Origin: Parachlorella kessleri
Taxonomy: Eukaryota > Chlorophyta > Trebouxiophyceae > Chlorellales > Chlorellaceae
Direction: 5' to 3'
DNA: 16,821 bases
Assembly: GCA_001598975.1 (NCBI GenBank)
Contig: BBXU01002695.1
Span: 1 to 16,821 of the forward strand
Position numbers and translations under genes: made by a program. Shown here one piece after another: positions 1 through 9,595 of this stretch (the stretch's first letter is position 1; each line of letters opens with the position of its first letter). The notes beneath the pieces were generated by a model that was not told where the DNA came from, did not search any database, and saw only the letters and a list, made by a program, of their open reading frames with translations.

Positions 1-61
1 CCCCACCACACACACACGCCCCCCAAACACACCTTGACCACCCACTTGATTTCCTGTGCAG

Positions 62-450
62 GGGCGATACATTGCAGAACAGCACATTCCCAGCCCCCAA
101 TGGCGCCCTGGCACTTGCCGTGTGGCCTACGACCGCCGTCTCTGGCACACCTGCCTGTGACTACATCACCCGCACCAACACAACTGGAGGTCTGTGCGCA
201 CCATAATGAGAGCAGTCGTGAGTGAGGCCTGCAAGTGTTGCATCTGCACAAGTGCCGTCTGGTGAACAACTGCCTGCCATGCATAGCCTACCATGCTTGC
301 CTGCGCTACCATACTTGCCAGCGCTATGACACAGTATCTCGAACTGCCTGCGCTCCAGGTGTCACCCCCACCAGCTGTGGGACCACTGCCGAGGGCGGCG
401 AGATCACCGTGCCCTTCACCAGCACCTACATGTGCTATGTCTGCATCTAA
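62..450 (+). CDS. 3' end of an unidentified Thr/Gly/Cys-rich protein gene (partial, two exons visible)
   Basis: I read two exons, 62-189 and 359-450, with a stop TAA at 448-450. The first follows a pyrimidine-rich TGTGCAG acceptor ending at 61. It leaves phase 1 at a GTCTGT donor, and the second starts after CTCCAG at 358, so a Gly codon is completed across the junction (Thr-Gly-Gly-Val-Thr-Pro). The intron contains in-frame stops, which supports splicing. The visible C-terminal 72 or so residues are rich in Thr, Gly, Ala and Pro with five Cys, contain two N-x-T sequons (NST, NTT), and end in TYMCYVCI. That composition would suit a secreted or wall protein, but this is inference. I do not recognise the family and the 5' part lies outside the window. 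Confidence 0.5.
288..323 (+). repeat. Two-copy 18-bp tandem repeat inside an intron
   Basis: Positions 288-305 and 306-323 are adjacent 18-bp units with the pattern CTACCATrCTTGCCwGCG, differing at two positions. They lie inside the short intron 190-358 of the left-edge gene. No function is suggested. Confidence 0.6.
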
Positions 451-1555
451 GGCCGTCCCTTAAGAGTCCCAAAAGCCGCTCATGCTGCAACCTGCGGTGT
501 GATCGGCCCCGCATGGTGGTGTGTAGCAACAGCACCAGGTACAGGCTGACCGCATTGAGCCGGCGTGGCAGCTGGGGCCTTGTACAGACCTGCTTTGAGC
601 CATGAAGTGACAGAAGTGCCAGCAGGGCGAACCTTTCACACCTTCTGTGCCTTCGCTTGATGGGAGATGGGATGTAGTGCACTGGAAAGTTTTGCAACCC
701 ATGACTCAACACGGTTCAAGACCCAGACCTTGCAAGATTCAAGGGACCCTTTGCTGTCAACAGCGAGTTCATGAGTGATTTTGTTTCTGGCTTTGTTGGT
801 CTTCTGCCCTACCTGTGGTTTGTAAATAGAGGTTGTCTAACCCTGTCTAGGCAAAGAACAACTACCAACACCTATATCGACCGTTGTAGTCGATCCATCG
901 GGTATGCAACGGCCTTGCAGTCGCCCACCTGGTATGCTGCCAGAGAGCTCGACGCTTTGTAAGGAAGTATCTCACATACACTGGCGTGGCTTGCTCCACA
1001 TGCTGGCTGGCATCTTGTTTACATACTACCTGCAGCCAAGAAGACTGTTTCGCTGCATGGGGCACACGCTAGCGTCAGGTGCACCTTTAAGCTAGTGAAC
1101 CCACGAGACAGGCTGCCATACCTGAGGGATGCAGCTGGCCTGCTTGTGCTTATGAGCGCCCTCTGACACCCTCTTCTAAGCTCCCCCTGACACCAAAAGC
1201 ATTGGATTAGGCGATCGACCATTCCCTCGGTGTTTCTGCGCTTGCCCTGCAGGATCCTGCTTTCTAGCGCGCCAAACGAGCTCTTGGTGGTCACGCTCAG
1301 CAGGCATCGGCCAGCGGCCGGCTCCCTCCGCGTGGAGCGCTGGTTTGCTGTGATTTTGATCACCTTTTAATCCAAGGAGAAGCATCAGTGGGTAGGTTTC
1401 ACGGCTTCCCTCGGGCCTTTGGTAGCCCGACTTTTGTGTGATCAGCACCAGCTTCTGCTCTTCTGCTCGTCCTAAGCAGGTTCAGCGGCCTCAGGAACAC
1501 CGCCTTTACACGTTGCGGAATAGAGGGGGGCTGGCAGCCCTTGAAAGCGCGCTTA
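451..1555. other. Intergenic stretch: 3' UTR of left-edge gene and upstream region of the VTT gene
   Basis: No spliced coding region is convincing here on either strand. The left part should be the 3' UTR of the gene ending at 450, and the right part the promoter and 5' UTR of the gene starting near 1556. Open frames on the minus strand at 1019-1363 and 1176-1448 overlap each other in different frames, lack recognisable protein features and were not called. I see no clear TATA box close to the downstream start and no repeats or mobile element ends. Confidence 0.5.
821..825 (+). terminator. Candidate TGTAA polyadenylation signal for the left-edge gene
   Basis: TGTAA is the usual polyadenylation signal of chlorophyte nuclear genes. 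This copy lies about 370 bases after the stop at 450; a second one is at 958-962. Which is used cannot be told from sequence alone. Confidence 0.4.
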
Positions 1556-4282
1556 ATGCCCCTGGTTGAACTACGGGCTATGGACCACAGTCCACCTGCC
1601 GGCAGCAGCAGGACCGTCAGTGAGGCTGATGAGGGTGCACGACTCATGTCCGCTGCTGCTGCCGGCTACCTCAGTGACGATGGGACAACCCCACTTATCA
1701 AGGCAAGCCACGCTGGTGTACACAAGGGACAGAGCTGGCGGTGTGACAGGCTTGACTGTAATATGGGCCTAGGTGGTGCCTTGTCGGGACTGTGGCTCCT
1801 CCAAACACTGGTGCCTGTGGTGCCCTTGAAGAGTTCGGTGGTACCTGCTGCTGACGCGGCGGAGGACGTGGTGTGCAGGAACGGTTATCGCGGAAGCAGC
1901 AAGTGGCCAAGTGGACTCGCCTTACGCTGCGCTTCCTGCTGGCCAACTGGTACAAATTTGTGGTCCTGGGAGTGATTATAACACTCATAGTCTTGGTTGC
2001 TGTAAAGGTGCGCCACGCCCGCTGCGTAGTCAGCCCTTTTATGGATTTCAACTCCCGTTTGTGATCGGATGTATCATGAACCATTACGGCATGCGTGCCC
2101 GGATGCTGCAAGCTGCATTAGTTGCTTGATTGTGCTTGGCATGGCACCTTCAGCCACCTCGGTCCTCTCCCTTGTCACAGCACTGTACAGTCCCCAATGT
2201 GCATGCCGGCATGCACCCTGCTCTTGACAAGTCAGAATTGCTTACTTGCTTCAAGGGTGCACGCTGCAGGGCTTCTCCATTTTTGGGGTCATTCTTAGAT
2301 GGTTCCAGGCCCGCAACAACTGGGCAGGCTGGGGCATTTTTGTCGGCATGTATTGTGCCTTTGTGGCCCTATTCCTGCCAGGGGTCGTGCTCATCATTGG
2401 AGCCGGCTTTGTCTTCGGGTAAGTTGTGGTGGGGAAGGGTTGGTGCTGGGGTGTCTTGCAGCGTAGGATGCCAGAAGAACATGGAAGCCAGGGTCGATAG
2501 AGGCCTGGGTAATTTTTTTTACTTTTATCTTGAGACACACCATGGCTGTGCATATGTGGCACTGATACACTGTGCACCCAGTGATCACAAGGATGGTGCG
2601 ACACTTCTATGCCCGTGCATTGCGCCGTCTACCTGCACTGTGGCATGATTTATATGGCGCTTCCTGCGTTTGCAGGTTTTGGAAGGGCTTGCTTGCAGTG
2701 TGGATTGGCGGGGCCGTGGGCCAGGCGCTGGCCTTCTTGTTAGCCAGGTGGGTGATGTTGCGTAGTAATATTCTGTGGCGCGAGGGGAGGCCAGGTTCAT
2801 GACCGCACTCAAGTGATGGTCGGTGGCTGGGTGATATACAATGGCGGGCGTGTTCTTCAGTTGAGGCCAGGCTGCCAAGTAGCACAGACTGGTGATTGAC
2901 TTATGGCTGTCATTGAAGCCATCAAGTCGCCCTGACTTGCAATGGTAGCTATATCAGGCCCTCGTATTGGCTGCAGGTACCTGTTGAAGGACTGGGTGGA
3001 GTCGTTTGTGAAGGGCAAGTGGGCCAAGTGGGAGTACATAGACAAAGCCATCGAGCTGGATGGCTGGAAGCTGGTGCTTATCATGCGCTTCAGCCCGCTT
3101 ATACCCTACAACCTGCTCAATATCGCCATGGCTACGACCAGCATGCCATTTTGGCAGGTGGGTGGCATGCCCTCTCAGGAAGTGAATGTGGGTGATGCAG
3201 TTTATATGCTGTTTCTTGTTTTGGAATGGCTGCGGTCAATCTAGCATGTGTCTTTTGATTGTGTGCCCTGATACAGGGCCCGCTCGTAGGATCCTTGGGT
3301 TGACCCTGCCACATCTGGTGCACCTTGACCTGCAGTTCACCATTGTGTCAGCCATCGGCATCCTCTGGGAGTGTGCCGTCTTTTGCTATTTTGGCAGCAT
3401 GGCAGAGAATGTCACATCCATCGCCTCGGGCGGGGGCATGTCCGGGCCCTTTGAGTGGGTCATGCTTGGAGTCTCCGTGGTGATGTGCATCGTGGGCGCC
3501 GTCTTCGTGTCCTTCATGATCAAGTAAGTGTCTTCAGTCCACCATCTTACATAGTGCCGGTTCCTGGCTGTCAATGGTGGTGTGGTTGACCATGCAATGT
3601 GCAGTGTAGAAAGTGGAGAGAAGTCAGGCATGCTGCTTGTTTGTAATGCGGCGTCCGTGCCGCGTCTGGTTGGAACTTGCTGACCTGCTTGGGCGCACCA
3701 ACTGTCGGCATCGGTCCCAAAGAGCCACGCTCTGAGCAGGCACTCATCTATTGTTAGCTGCTGCCTGCCGTACTGAGCTTCAGTGGCTGCCGTGCTTGTT
3801 GCAGGAAAGCCATCAAGCGTGCAGAGGTCCACATGAGCAGTCCCAGCCTGACGGCAGTGGCAGCAGCAGCCATGAGCGAGAACGAAGATTCCGTGCATGG
3901 TGGGACTGTCGGCGGCCACTCACGTGGGTATGCAGTGTCCATGCTGGAGCGGGAGGGTTTTCTGGGCGCCGCAGGGGGCGGCGTGAACGCCTACCCCAGG
4001 CTTGCCTCAGGCACCAGCCCCCAGCTTGAGCTCAAGCCGGTGCATGGCAGCAGCGCAGCGTTGGCAACTGGCACACCTCGGAGCGGCAGCGGCAAGCTGA
4101 AGTTCAGCCCGGGCGGCATGAGCGAGCACGGCAGCACCACGAAGGAGGCTATGCCGGGTGGGGGCCCAGCAGCAAAGGCGGCGTCAGGCAGGCTGGACAC
4201 TGACTTGGAGATGGGCCAGCGCTCTCCTATTGCCAGGCGCAGGCTGTCAGGCTCTCTAGGCGGCCACGAGGCCTATGATTGA
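1556..4282 (+). CDS. VTT/SNARE-associated membrane protein (TVP38/TMEM64, DedA-like family)
   Basis: Seven exons: 1556-1702, 1879-2007, 2270-2418, 2676-2747, 2977-3157, 3336-3523, 3805-4282, giving 447 residues with phase agreement at all six junctions. The N terminus (1-65) is hydrophilic; a membrane segment lies near 73-91. The VTT core spans about 93-288: hydrophobic helices at 112-142, a Gly-rich helix with GGAVGQALAFLLARYLL (152-169), then the family hallmark RFSPLIPYNLLN around Arg203, and two more membrane stretches at 227-246 and 266-288. Members of this family (yeast Tvp38, human TMEM64/TMEM41B, bacterial DedA) are multispanning proteins of Golgi, ER or plastid membranes, several linked to lipid scrambling. 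The last 158 residues are a Ser/Gly/Ala-rich hydrophilic tail, longer than usual. ATG 1580 has a better start context (G at -3 and +4) than 1556; both are in frame. Intron 1 uses a GC donor. Confidence 0.87.
1703..1878 (+). other. GC-AG intron in the VTT gene
   Basis: Exon 1 ends ...ATC AAG at 1702 and the intron begins GCAAGC, the classical GC-donor consensus (AG|GCAAG). It ends GTGTGCAG at 1878, and the next exon opens in phase 0 with GAA CGG. No nearby GT donor keeps phase with this acceptor without altering the frame. Confidence 0.7.
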
Positions 4283-5449
4283 TTGAGGCCCGTGCCCTAG
4301 GCCTGACGCCCTGCCTTGCGTCGGGTGTGGCCTGGTTCACTCGCTGCATTAGCCTTGTGGGCTACCCATGTGCGGGAGCGTGATGCAGGCCTGGTTCCAG
4401 AGAAGCAGTCACTCTCGTGGGCATGTCCTGGTGTCTGAGGTTATTACTTTTGTCTCACTTGAGCATGCAATTACTTCTTTATATATCTGTGCGTGGGCAT
4501 ACCCTTGGCTCGTCTTATATCTCGGAGTAGGGTTGTGCTGAAGACGTTAAATGGATGCAGGAGTTTGGCTGACACCAGCGTGCACGCAACTGTGGTCCCT
4601 ATTTTCCTTGTGCTTCATTGTGCAAAACGACCTGCATCAACTTGCATCAGATGAAGGTCCAGGCTAGCTCACATCTGTTTTACAAGGTATTTATCTGTTT
4701 TGTGAGCTTGTGAGGCTCTCAGGATGTATATCTCAACTGGTCTGCAGCGGTGTACTCTCTTCGTTGCAGTGCTCAAAATGTATCACGGCGAGCCTCCACT
4801 ACACTTACGCTAAGGCTTGGCCTGCACTGCTTGTAAGCGGTGGCTTGATTCAGGTGAAAAGGGCGCAGTTGACAAGCTAAGCTAGTCGAAAGGGTCGTGT
4901 CGAAAGGGCAATCAAGTGAGTCTATCAGGTGGTGCTCAGGCTGATTCATGCAACAACTGCCAGCGTGGGAGTATGTACACAATGCTACACTCCTAATGAG
5001 TAGTTCTTGCCAAGCAATCGGTGGGCCGCTTGGTGAGTCCGCGAAATCACCACAATTTCACTTGGCAGTCCTGACAGCTGTTGCAGGCTATCTGTCCCGT
5101 CCTCATTACCACGCTGCCCATTACGTCTAAGGTGCAAGAGACTCTCCTTCTCCACTGCTCTTTACAACTCGCTACATGGTCCTACAGAGTACATGCTGCA
5201 CAGGCCCCCCACACTGCCAGCTGCCCCTGCCGTCAGGGCCTGTCAATCACAGCTTAGCACAGATTCCATCTGCTGGTAGGATCATTACGGCCAAGACATG
5301 ATTGTACATGTAAGCTTAAATAAGGCTGAACAGAAAGGGAAGAATTGCTGTTCATGCCATGATGGGCATGCTTTCCATGCTGACAGATGTGAAGGGATAC
5401 GTGTCCCCATGCGTGTCCCACATAGCAGCCGGCTGCATCATGGCCATCG
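4283..5449. other. Intergenic stretch: 3' UTR of the VTT gene and upstream region of the modular-repeat gene
   Basis: No coding exon is supported. The region directly after 4282 is the 3' UTR of the VTT gene. The part before 5450 should carry the promoter and 5' UTR of the next gene. Short open frames at 4948-5130 and 5298-5489 have no splice-compatible continuation or protein features and were not called. No repeats or transposon ends were seen. Confidence 0.5.
4832..4836 (+). terminator. Candidate TGTAA polyadenylation signal for the VTT gene
   Basis: This is the first TGTAA found after the stop at 4282, about 550 bases downstream. A second lies at 5309-5313 but is close to the next gene's start, so the first is preferred. 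Confidence 0.45.
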
Positions 5450-5620
5450 ATGCAACGCTGCTTCTATCGCGCACCTACATCTCACTTGACAATACATTCC
5501 AAAGTCCTGAGTGCCGCGACCCCGAGCCGCCTGTACTCAACACACGCTGCCCGTGTTTTTAGCAAGATGGTGTTCGAATCGGGTCTCTCAGGCTGTCCTG
5601 AGTACTTTTTTGTAGAGAAG
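5450..5620 (+). other. Exon 1: probable mitochondrial targeting presequence
   Basis: The 57 residues from ATG 5450 start MQRCFYRAP and contain no Asp or Glu until residue 43, with repeated Arg, Lys, His, Ser and Thr. RLYST near residues 32-36 fits the R-3 type cleavage motif (Arg, any, Tyr, cut, Ser) known from plant and fungal mitochondrial precursors. A chloroplast transit peptide is the main alternative, since algal plastid peptides can look mitochondrial. Confidence 0.5.
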
Positions 5621-8600
5621 GTGAGCCAGCAGCCCCAACTGAGCGAGATCAGTGGGCGCCTAGTTGCATCAGCACTAGGTTTGGCAGGACGTGTTTGCTG
5701 TAGCTGTGCCCCCACGCTTTGCTCTCTTGAGCCCCCATTGACAGCCGAAGATTTCCGCTGTGCAGGCTGTCAGGGCAGCTTCGGCAGCCATGAGAACTCC
5801 GCGCTTAGGCAGCCTGTGGCGCAGGGACAGTGCCCAGCAGGAGCCGGCCTTTGACGCCGGGGATATGCACTGCCGCCTCCAGGAGCTGGTATGTGCTCGA
5901 GAGCGCCCGCAGGGTCTCCTCGTATATTTTGTATTTGTACCAGTCATTGGGTGCCCAGGCCTGCCCAGCAACGTTTGCCCTATGCTCAAGGCCAAACCAG
6001 TCAATTTGCGCAGGTGGCCGCCCACGAGGCTGTGTCAGCAGCTGCCATCGCCTGCAACGCTGCCCTTACCTTCCACAGCGCTCTGGCCTATGCCGAGCCT
6101 AGTGGCGCCCAGGTGAGCGCAAGCGCTGCAGCTTGTAGGGACACTTCTGCTTTGATGTCGTGTCAGCTTGTGCCTGCTCTAACCGATATACCTGTGCAGG
6201 CGACTGAGCCTTTCCACAAGCTTCTACCACATGCAGGCTGGCCGCCTGGCGCCCTACTGGCGCCGCGGCTTCGAGCCCGAGCCTGAGGACCTGGATGCGA
6301 TGCACGAGAGGCTTCAGGAGCTGACCGGCGCTCCCCTGCCTTCAGTGGAGGCGGCTTGTGACATGTGGGAGCGCCTGCAGGAGCTGGCCGCCCACAGCGC
6401 CGCAGTGCACACTGCTGATGCCGCGCGCGTGGCCTATAACTCTGCTGCCGCCTACGCTGTGCCCACCCACTGCCTGGGCCAGGTGAGCTGGTGCTGCTTG
6501 CTGCCTTTGAATATGAGCCTACGGCATGCAAGTACCCACAGGAGATGACAGTGTTGGAGCTAGGTGATTTACCATCTGTTGGTTCTAGCAGTCCGGCTAC
6601 TGGGTCTATCAGCATCTACCGTGCCTATTGACAGACCCCTGAGCCGGCTTCACCTTCTCATACTCTGCTTTCCCAGCAACAATTGGTGAAGCTGTTGCTT
6701 CTTTTGCCTGACTGTCTGCAGTTGCCGGCTTGCTGGCGCCGCAGCTTCTGCTCTGCACCTGAGGACCTGGATGCGATGCATGAGAGGCTTCAGGAGCTAA
6801 CCGGCGCCCCCCTGCCATCAGTAGAGGCGGCTTGTGACATGTGGGAGCGCCTGCAGGAGCTGGCCACCTGCAATGCCGCGGTGTTAGCTGCTGATGCCGC
6901 CCACTTAGCATACAACACCGCTGCCGCCTACGCTGAGCCCGACAGCTGCCTGGGCCACGTGAGTGCTGCTTAATTCTGCTACTTGATTCGGCTTTTCTGC
7001 AGTCACTGTCATCTAGCTGCTTGTCCTGTAAATTCAGCAATGGGAGGCTGTATGTTACATCTCTGCCAGGAATAGCCAGACTTTCTGAAAATATGCCTGC
7101 CTTATGGAATACCTTGAAAGTCCCCCCTTCTTTGCTGTGGCTAACTGCAGCTGGCGTCTTACTGGCGTCTCAACCGCTCCGAGCCTGAGAACCTGGCTGC
7201 CATGCATGAGAGGCTCCAGGAGCTGACTGGCAGTGCTATGCCTGCTTTGGCTGGCATTGCTGCCCTAGACCTGGGAGACGCATGGGAGAGGCTGCTTGAG
7301 ATGGCGGCCCGCCAGGATGCCGAGCTGGTGAGGAAGAAATTGTGCCGTCAACCCAGTGATCCCTTGACCTTCCTGATGCTGTTGTGCACCCATGCCACCC
7401 AGAATCCTCTCAACAGCTGCTTGCTGGTCAACAACCTCCTCGTTGCCTGCTTTGGCTTCAGCCGTGCGCAAGTGCAGGCAGGGGAGCTCACTTTGTATGC
7501 TTGGGTGATATGTGCTAACAAGCGGTCCTGTCCCATAAGAGGGCAACTCCTCATATTCTCTCCATACCCGAGCAACCCCTGCTGTATCACCCACAGAATC
7601 TGCCACCGCCATAATCTCTGGCCTTCTCCACTCCCTGCCCTCTTACAACTCCAGGTTCTGCCCCTGCCTGTGTAGGCCACCCGGCGCCGCCTGTCACCCA
7701 TCTGGCGCCCCGACTACGCTAGGGAGGGCCTGGATCTGGAGGATGCCTGGGACCGCCTGCAGGAGCTGGCCTGTGGCAGGGATGCTGCCACCCGCAGGGC
7801 CGCTGGCGCCGCTGAGGAGGCCTGGATGGAGTCCTGGAGCTACGGAGCTGCACAGGCCAAAGTGGGGTCCTGGGTGGTACCGTGCGGGCAGTCGGCTTCT
7901 GTTGCAAATGGGCAATGCGTGGGGTGTGGGAGCTCGGCAGGTAGTGGGGTTCATTGCATGGGACGAGGATGGTTGTTAGCCCAACTTCTAGAAAGTCGAG
8001 GGCATGCCCCAGCACGGCAAGCCCGTCCGCCTGTGTGGCATGTCCTTTGCAGTGAGGGACTAAACAATTGTGTGACTTTGCCTCAATGCAGGTTGCCCCA
8101 GAAAGTAGCCTGCCCGCCGTCTGGCGCAAGGACTACGTGCTCCGGGAGCTAGACCTGATCCAGGTAATCCAACTCTCTATGACCAGGCTTGTTGCTTGGG
8201 TCGTGTGCAGCCGTAACAAAGATCATCCTCCCTTGTCTCACGTGCCTTGTGCATGTCTGTCAGCATTGCAGCTTATGCCAAACCTACTATTTGGCACTGA
8301 CATGGTCTACTGACCTGCTGCTGCAGGCATGGGAGCGTCTGGAGGACCTGGCTGCCTCGAAAGCAAAGGCTATTGCTAAGGCTGCTGAGGCTGCCGAGGA
8401 GGCTTGGATGGAGTCCTGGAGCTATGCCCAGAGTCAACAGAAGGTGAGTTGAGGGTGCGGGGCTTGCCTACATATGATGGTCCCCGCGTGGTGCTGGTTT
8501 GTTGAAAGCGCGGCCTGGCTTTCCCTTGCTTTGATGATGCACAGTTTGACGTGAAGCTGAGCTGCATGACTATAGTATTGAGAGCTTGCTGGCGGAAGCT

Positions 8601-9595
8601 AGCCGCGGTAGACCCTTGCCTTCAATCATCAGCAAGGCCCTGAAACCTTGGCTAAACCCTCCATTTCGCCCTCTGCTGCAGGTGGCCCCTGCCAGTGGCC
8701 TGCCCGCCATTTGGCGCAAGGACTTTGCACCCCAGGAGCTGGACATGGAGCAGGCCTGGGATCGCCTCCAGGACTTGGCTGCCTCAAAGCAGGCTGCTGC
8801 CGCCAGGGCTGCCGAGGCCGCCGAGGAGGCCTGGATGGAGTCTTGGGGCTACGAGCAGGTGGGTGTTGGTGGGGGCTGGCAATCGTCCGTATGGCATGAG
8901 GGCAGCAGGAACAAGTAGGTATGGAAGATGGAAGTGCCTCGCATCCTGGCTGTGATACATGTGGGATGAACAAGATGGCCATATGACTGTCAAGGTCTTA
9001 GCCAAATGGTGGCCGACTTTGCAGGCTGCCCCCGATCACCGCCTGCCTGCTGTCTGGCGCAAGGACTATGTGCTGCGCGAGCTGGACATGGAGCAGGTGG
9101 GCACAGCCAGAACTGGGTGGCATGGGTTGAGCTGGTGACTCCATCAAATTACATGCCACGCTGTCAACGGTGCCCACGCTTATTCCTGCACTGAGCTTGC
9201 CCAGCATAGATGCCGCTTGCCATGGCTACCGTCCCCGCAGCAGGGCTGGGAGCGCTTGCAGGACCTTGCAGGGCTAGCACTTACTATTCACTGCCCCCTC
9301 CCATCGCTGGGCTATGTACTGACCGCCACTCTTGCTGCTTTCCCCCCTGCCGCAGGCCTGGGAGCGTCTGCAGGACTTGGCGGCCGGCAAACAGACGGCC
9401 GCCGCCCGCGCTGCACGAGAGGCCGCCGTCTGCTTCAATGACAGCATGGGCTATGCGGAGGACGCCAAGAGCCTGGACCTGGTGGACGTGGTGGCCAGCT
9501 ACTGGAGCCAGAGCCTGAGGCGCCGCATGGTGGGTGGAGAGTACCTGACCGCGGCGCGCCAGGTGCTGAGCGAGCTGGTGGCGGCCGCGGTGTAA
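5450..9595 (+). CDS. Modular helical-repeat protein with WR and ERLQEL motifs, probable organelle presequence
   Basis: Twelve exons: 5450-5620, 5766-5888, 6014-6112, 6237-6482, 6722-6958, 7151-7327, 7676-7861, 8092-8163, 8327-8443, 8682-8858, 9025-9096, 9356-9595; 638 residues, stop TAA. Every intron is phase 0. Residues 1-40 are Arg/Ser/Thr/Ala-rich without acids and contain SRLYSTHAAR, matching the R-x-Y|S mitochondrial presequence cleavage pattern. Residues 58-638 form about eight modules of 59-82 residues: a Pro/Trp-Arg start (e.g. LPAVWRKDYVLRELDMEQ), a helix with WERLQDLA, then an Ala/Glu-rich helix closing with AWMESWSY or AAAYAEP. Modules 2 and 3 hold an extra MHERLQELTG helix; module 4 lacks the Ala-rich tail. 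Charge is acidic overall. No family, catalytic motif or membrane segment is recognised. By analogy it may be a scaffold or an organelle-complex subunit. ATG 5567 is an alternative start that would remove the presequence. Confidence 0.8.
6237..6482 (+). repeat. Module 2 exon, duplicated as the next exon
   Basis: This 82-codon exon and the 79-codon exon 6722-6958 are paralogous copies. The segment 6282-6389 and its partner 6758-6865 encode 36 identical residues (starting PEDLDAMHERLQELTG) with five nucleotide differences, all synonymous. Outside this block the copies have diverged at the protein level. Confidence 0.9.
6722..6958 (+). repeat. Module 3 exon, copy of module 2
   Basis: Second member of the pair described at 6237-6482. 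It begins LPACWRRS after CTGCAG, carries the same MHERLQELTG and DMWERLQELA helices, and ends NTAAAYAEPDSCLGH before a GTGAGT donor. Confidence 0.9.
8092..9096 (+). repeat. Modules 6, 7 and the first half of 8: tandem WRKD modules with and without a central intron
   Basis: Module 6 is split into exons 8092-8163 and 8327-8443, module 7 is one exon (8682-8858), and module 8 starts with exon 9025-9096 and continues at 9356. In modules 6 and 8 an intron falls exactly between the helix ending ELDLIQ or ELDMEQ and AWERL; in module 7 the same join, ELDMEQAWDRL, is uninterrupted. The exons at 8092 and 9025 share LPAVWRKDYVLRELD with six synonymous differences and no amino-acid change over 45 bases. 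Confidence 0.88.
9241..9315 (+). other. Relict or alternative exon similar to the start of the last exon
   Basis: After a CCCCGCAG acceptor-like site at 9240 (or CAG at 9243) the sequence encodes GWERLQDLAG, matching AWERLQDLAAG at the start of the true last exon (9356). The frame is open for 24 codons from 9244 and meets a GTACTG donor-like site at 9316 in phase 0, so it could be included without a frameshift. The Ala-rich helix and the AWMESW block are absent. Either it is a decayed duplicate exon or a cassette exon. Confidence 0.5.

Noticed and set aside
1019..1448. Two overlapping minus-strand open frames of 114 and 90 codons
   Set aside because: They lie in different frames over the same bases, have no recognisable motif, splice partner or codon pattern, and fall where a promoter and 5' UTR are expected.
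6200..6236. Alternative acceptor CTGTGCAG at 6199 for exon 4 of the modular gene
   Set aside because: It would put the exon out of phase with the preceding exon; the acceptor at 6236 keeps phase 0 and matches the start of the sister exon.
7202..7675. A continuous 157-codon plus-strand frame reading through the sixth intron
   Set aside because: The part after 7327 loses the repeat pattern, follows a GTGAGG donor, and ends at the TAG of the next acceptor. Intron retention is possible but the spliced model fits the modules.
5450..9595. The modular protein as a pyrenoid Rubisco linker of the EPYC1 type
   Set aside because: Repeat length near 60 residues and the recurring Trp-Arg are suggestive, but the modules are acidic rather than basic, strongly helical, and the presequence looks mitochondrial. 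I keep it only as a remote possibility.
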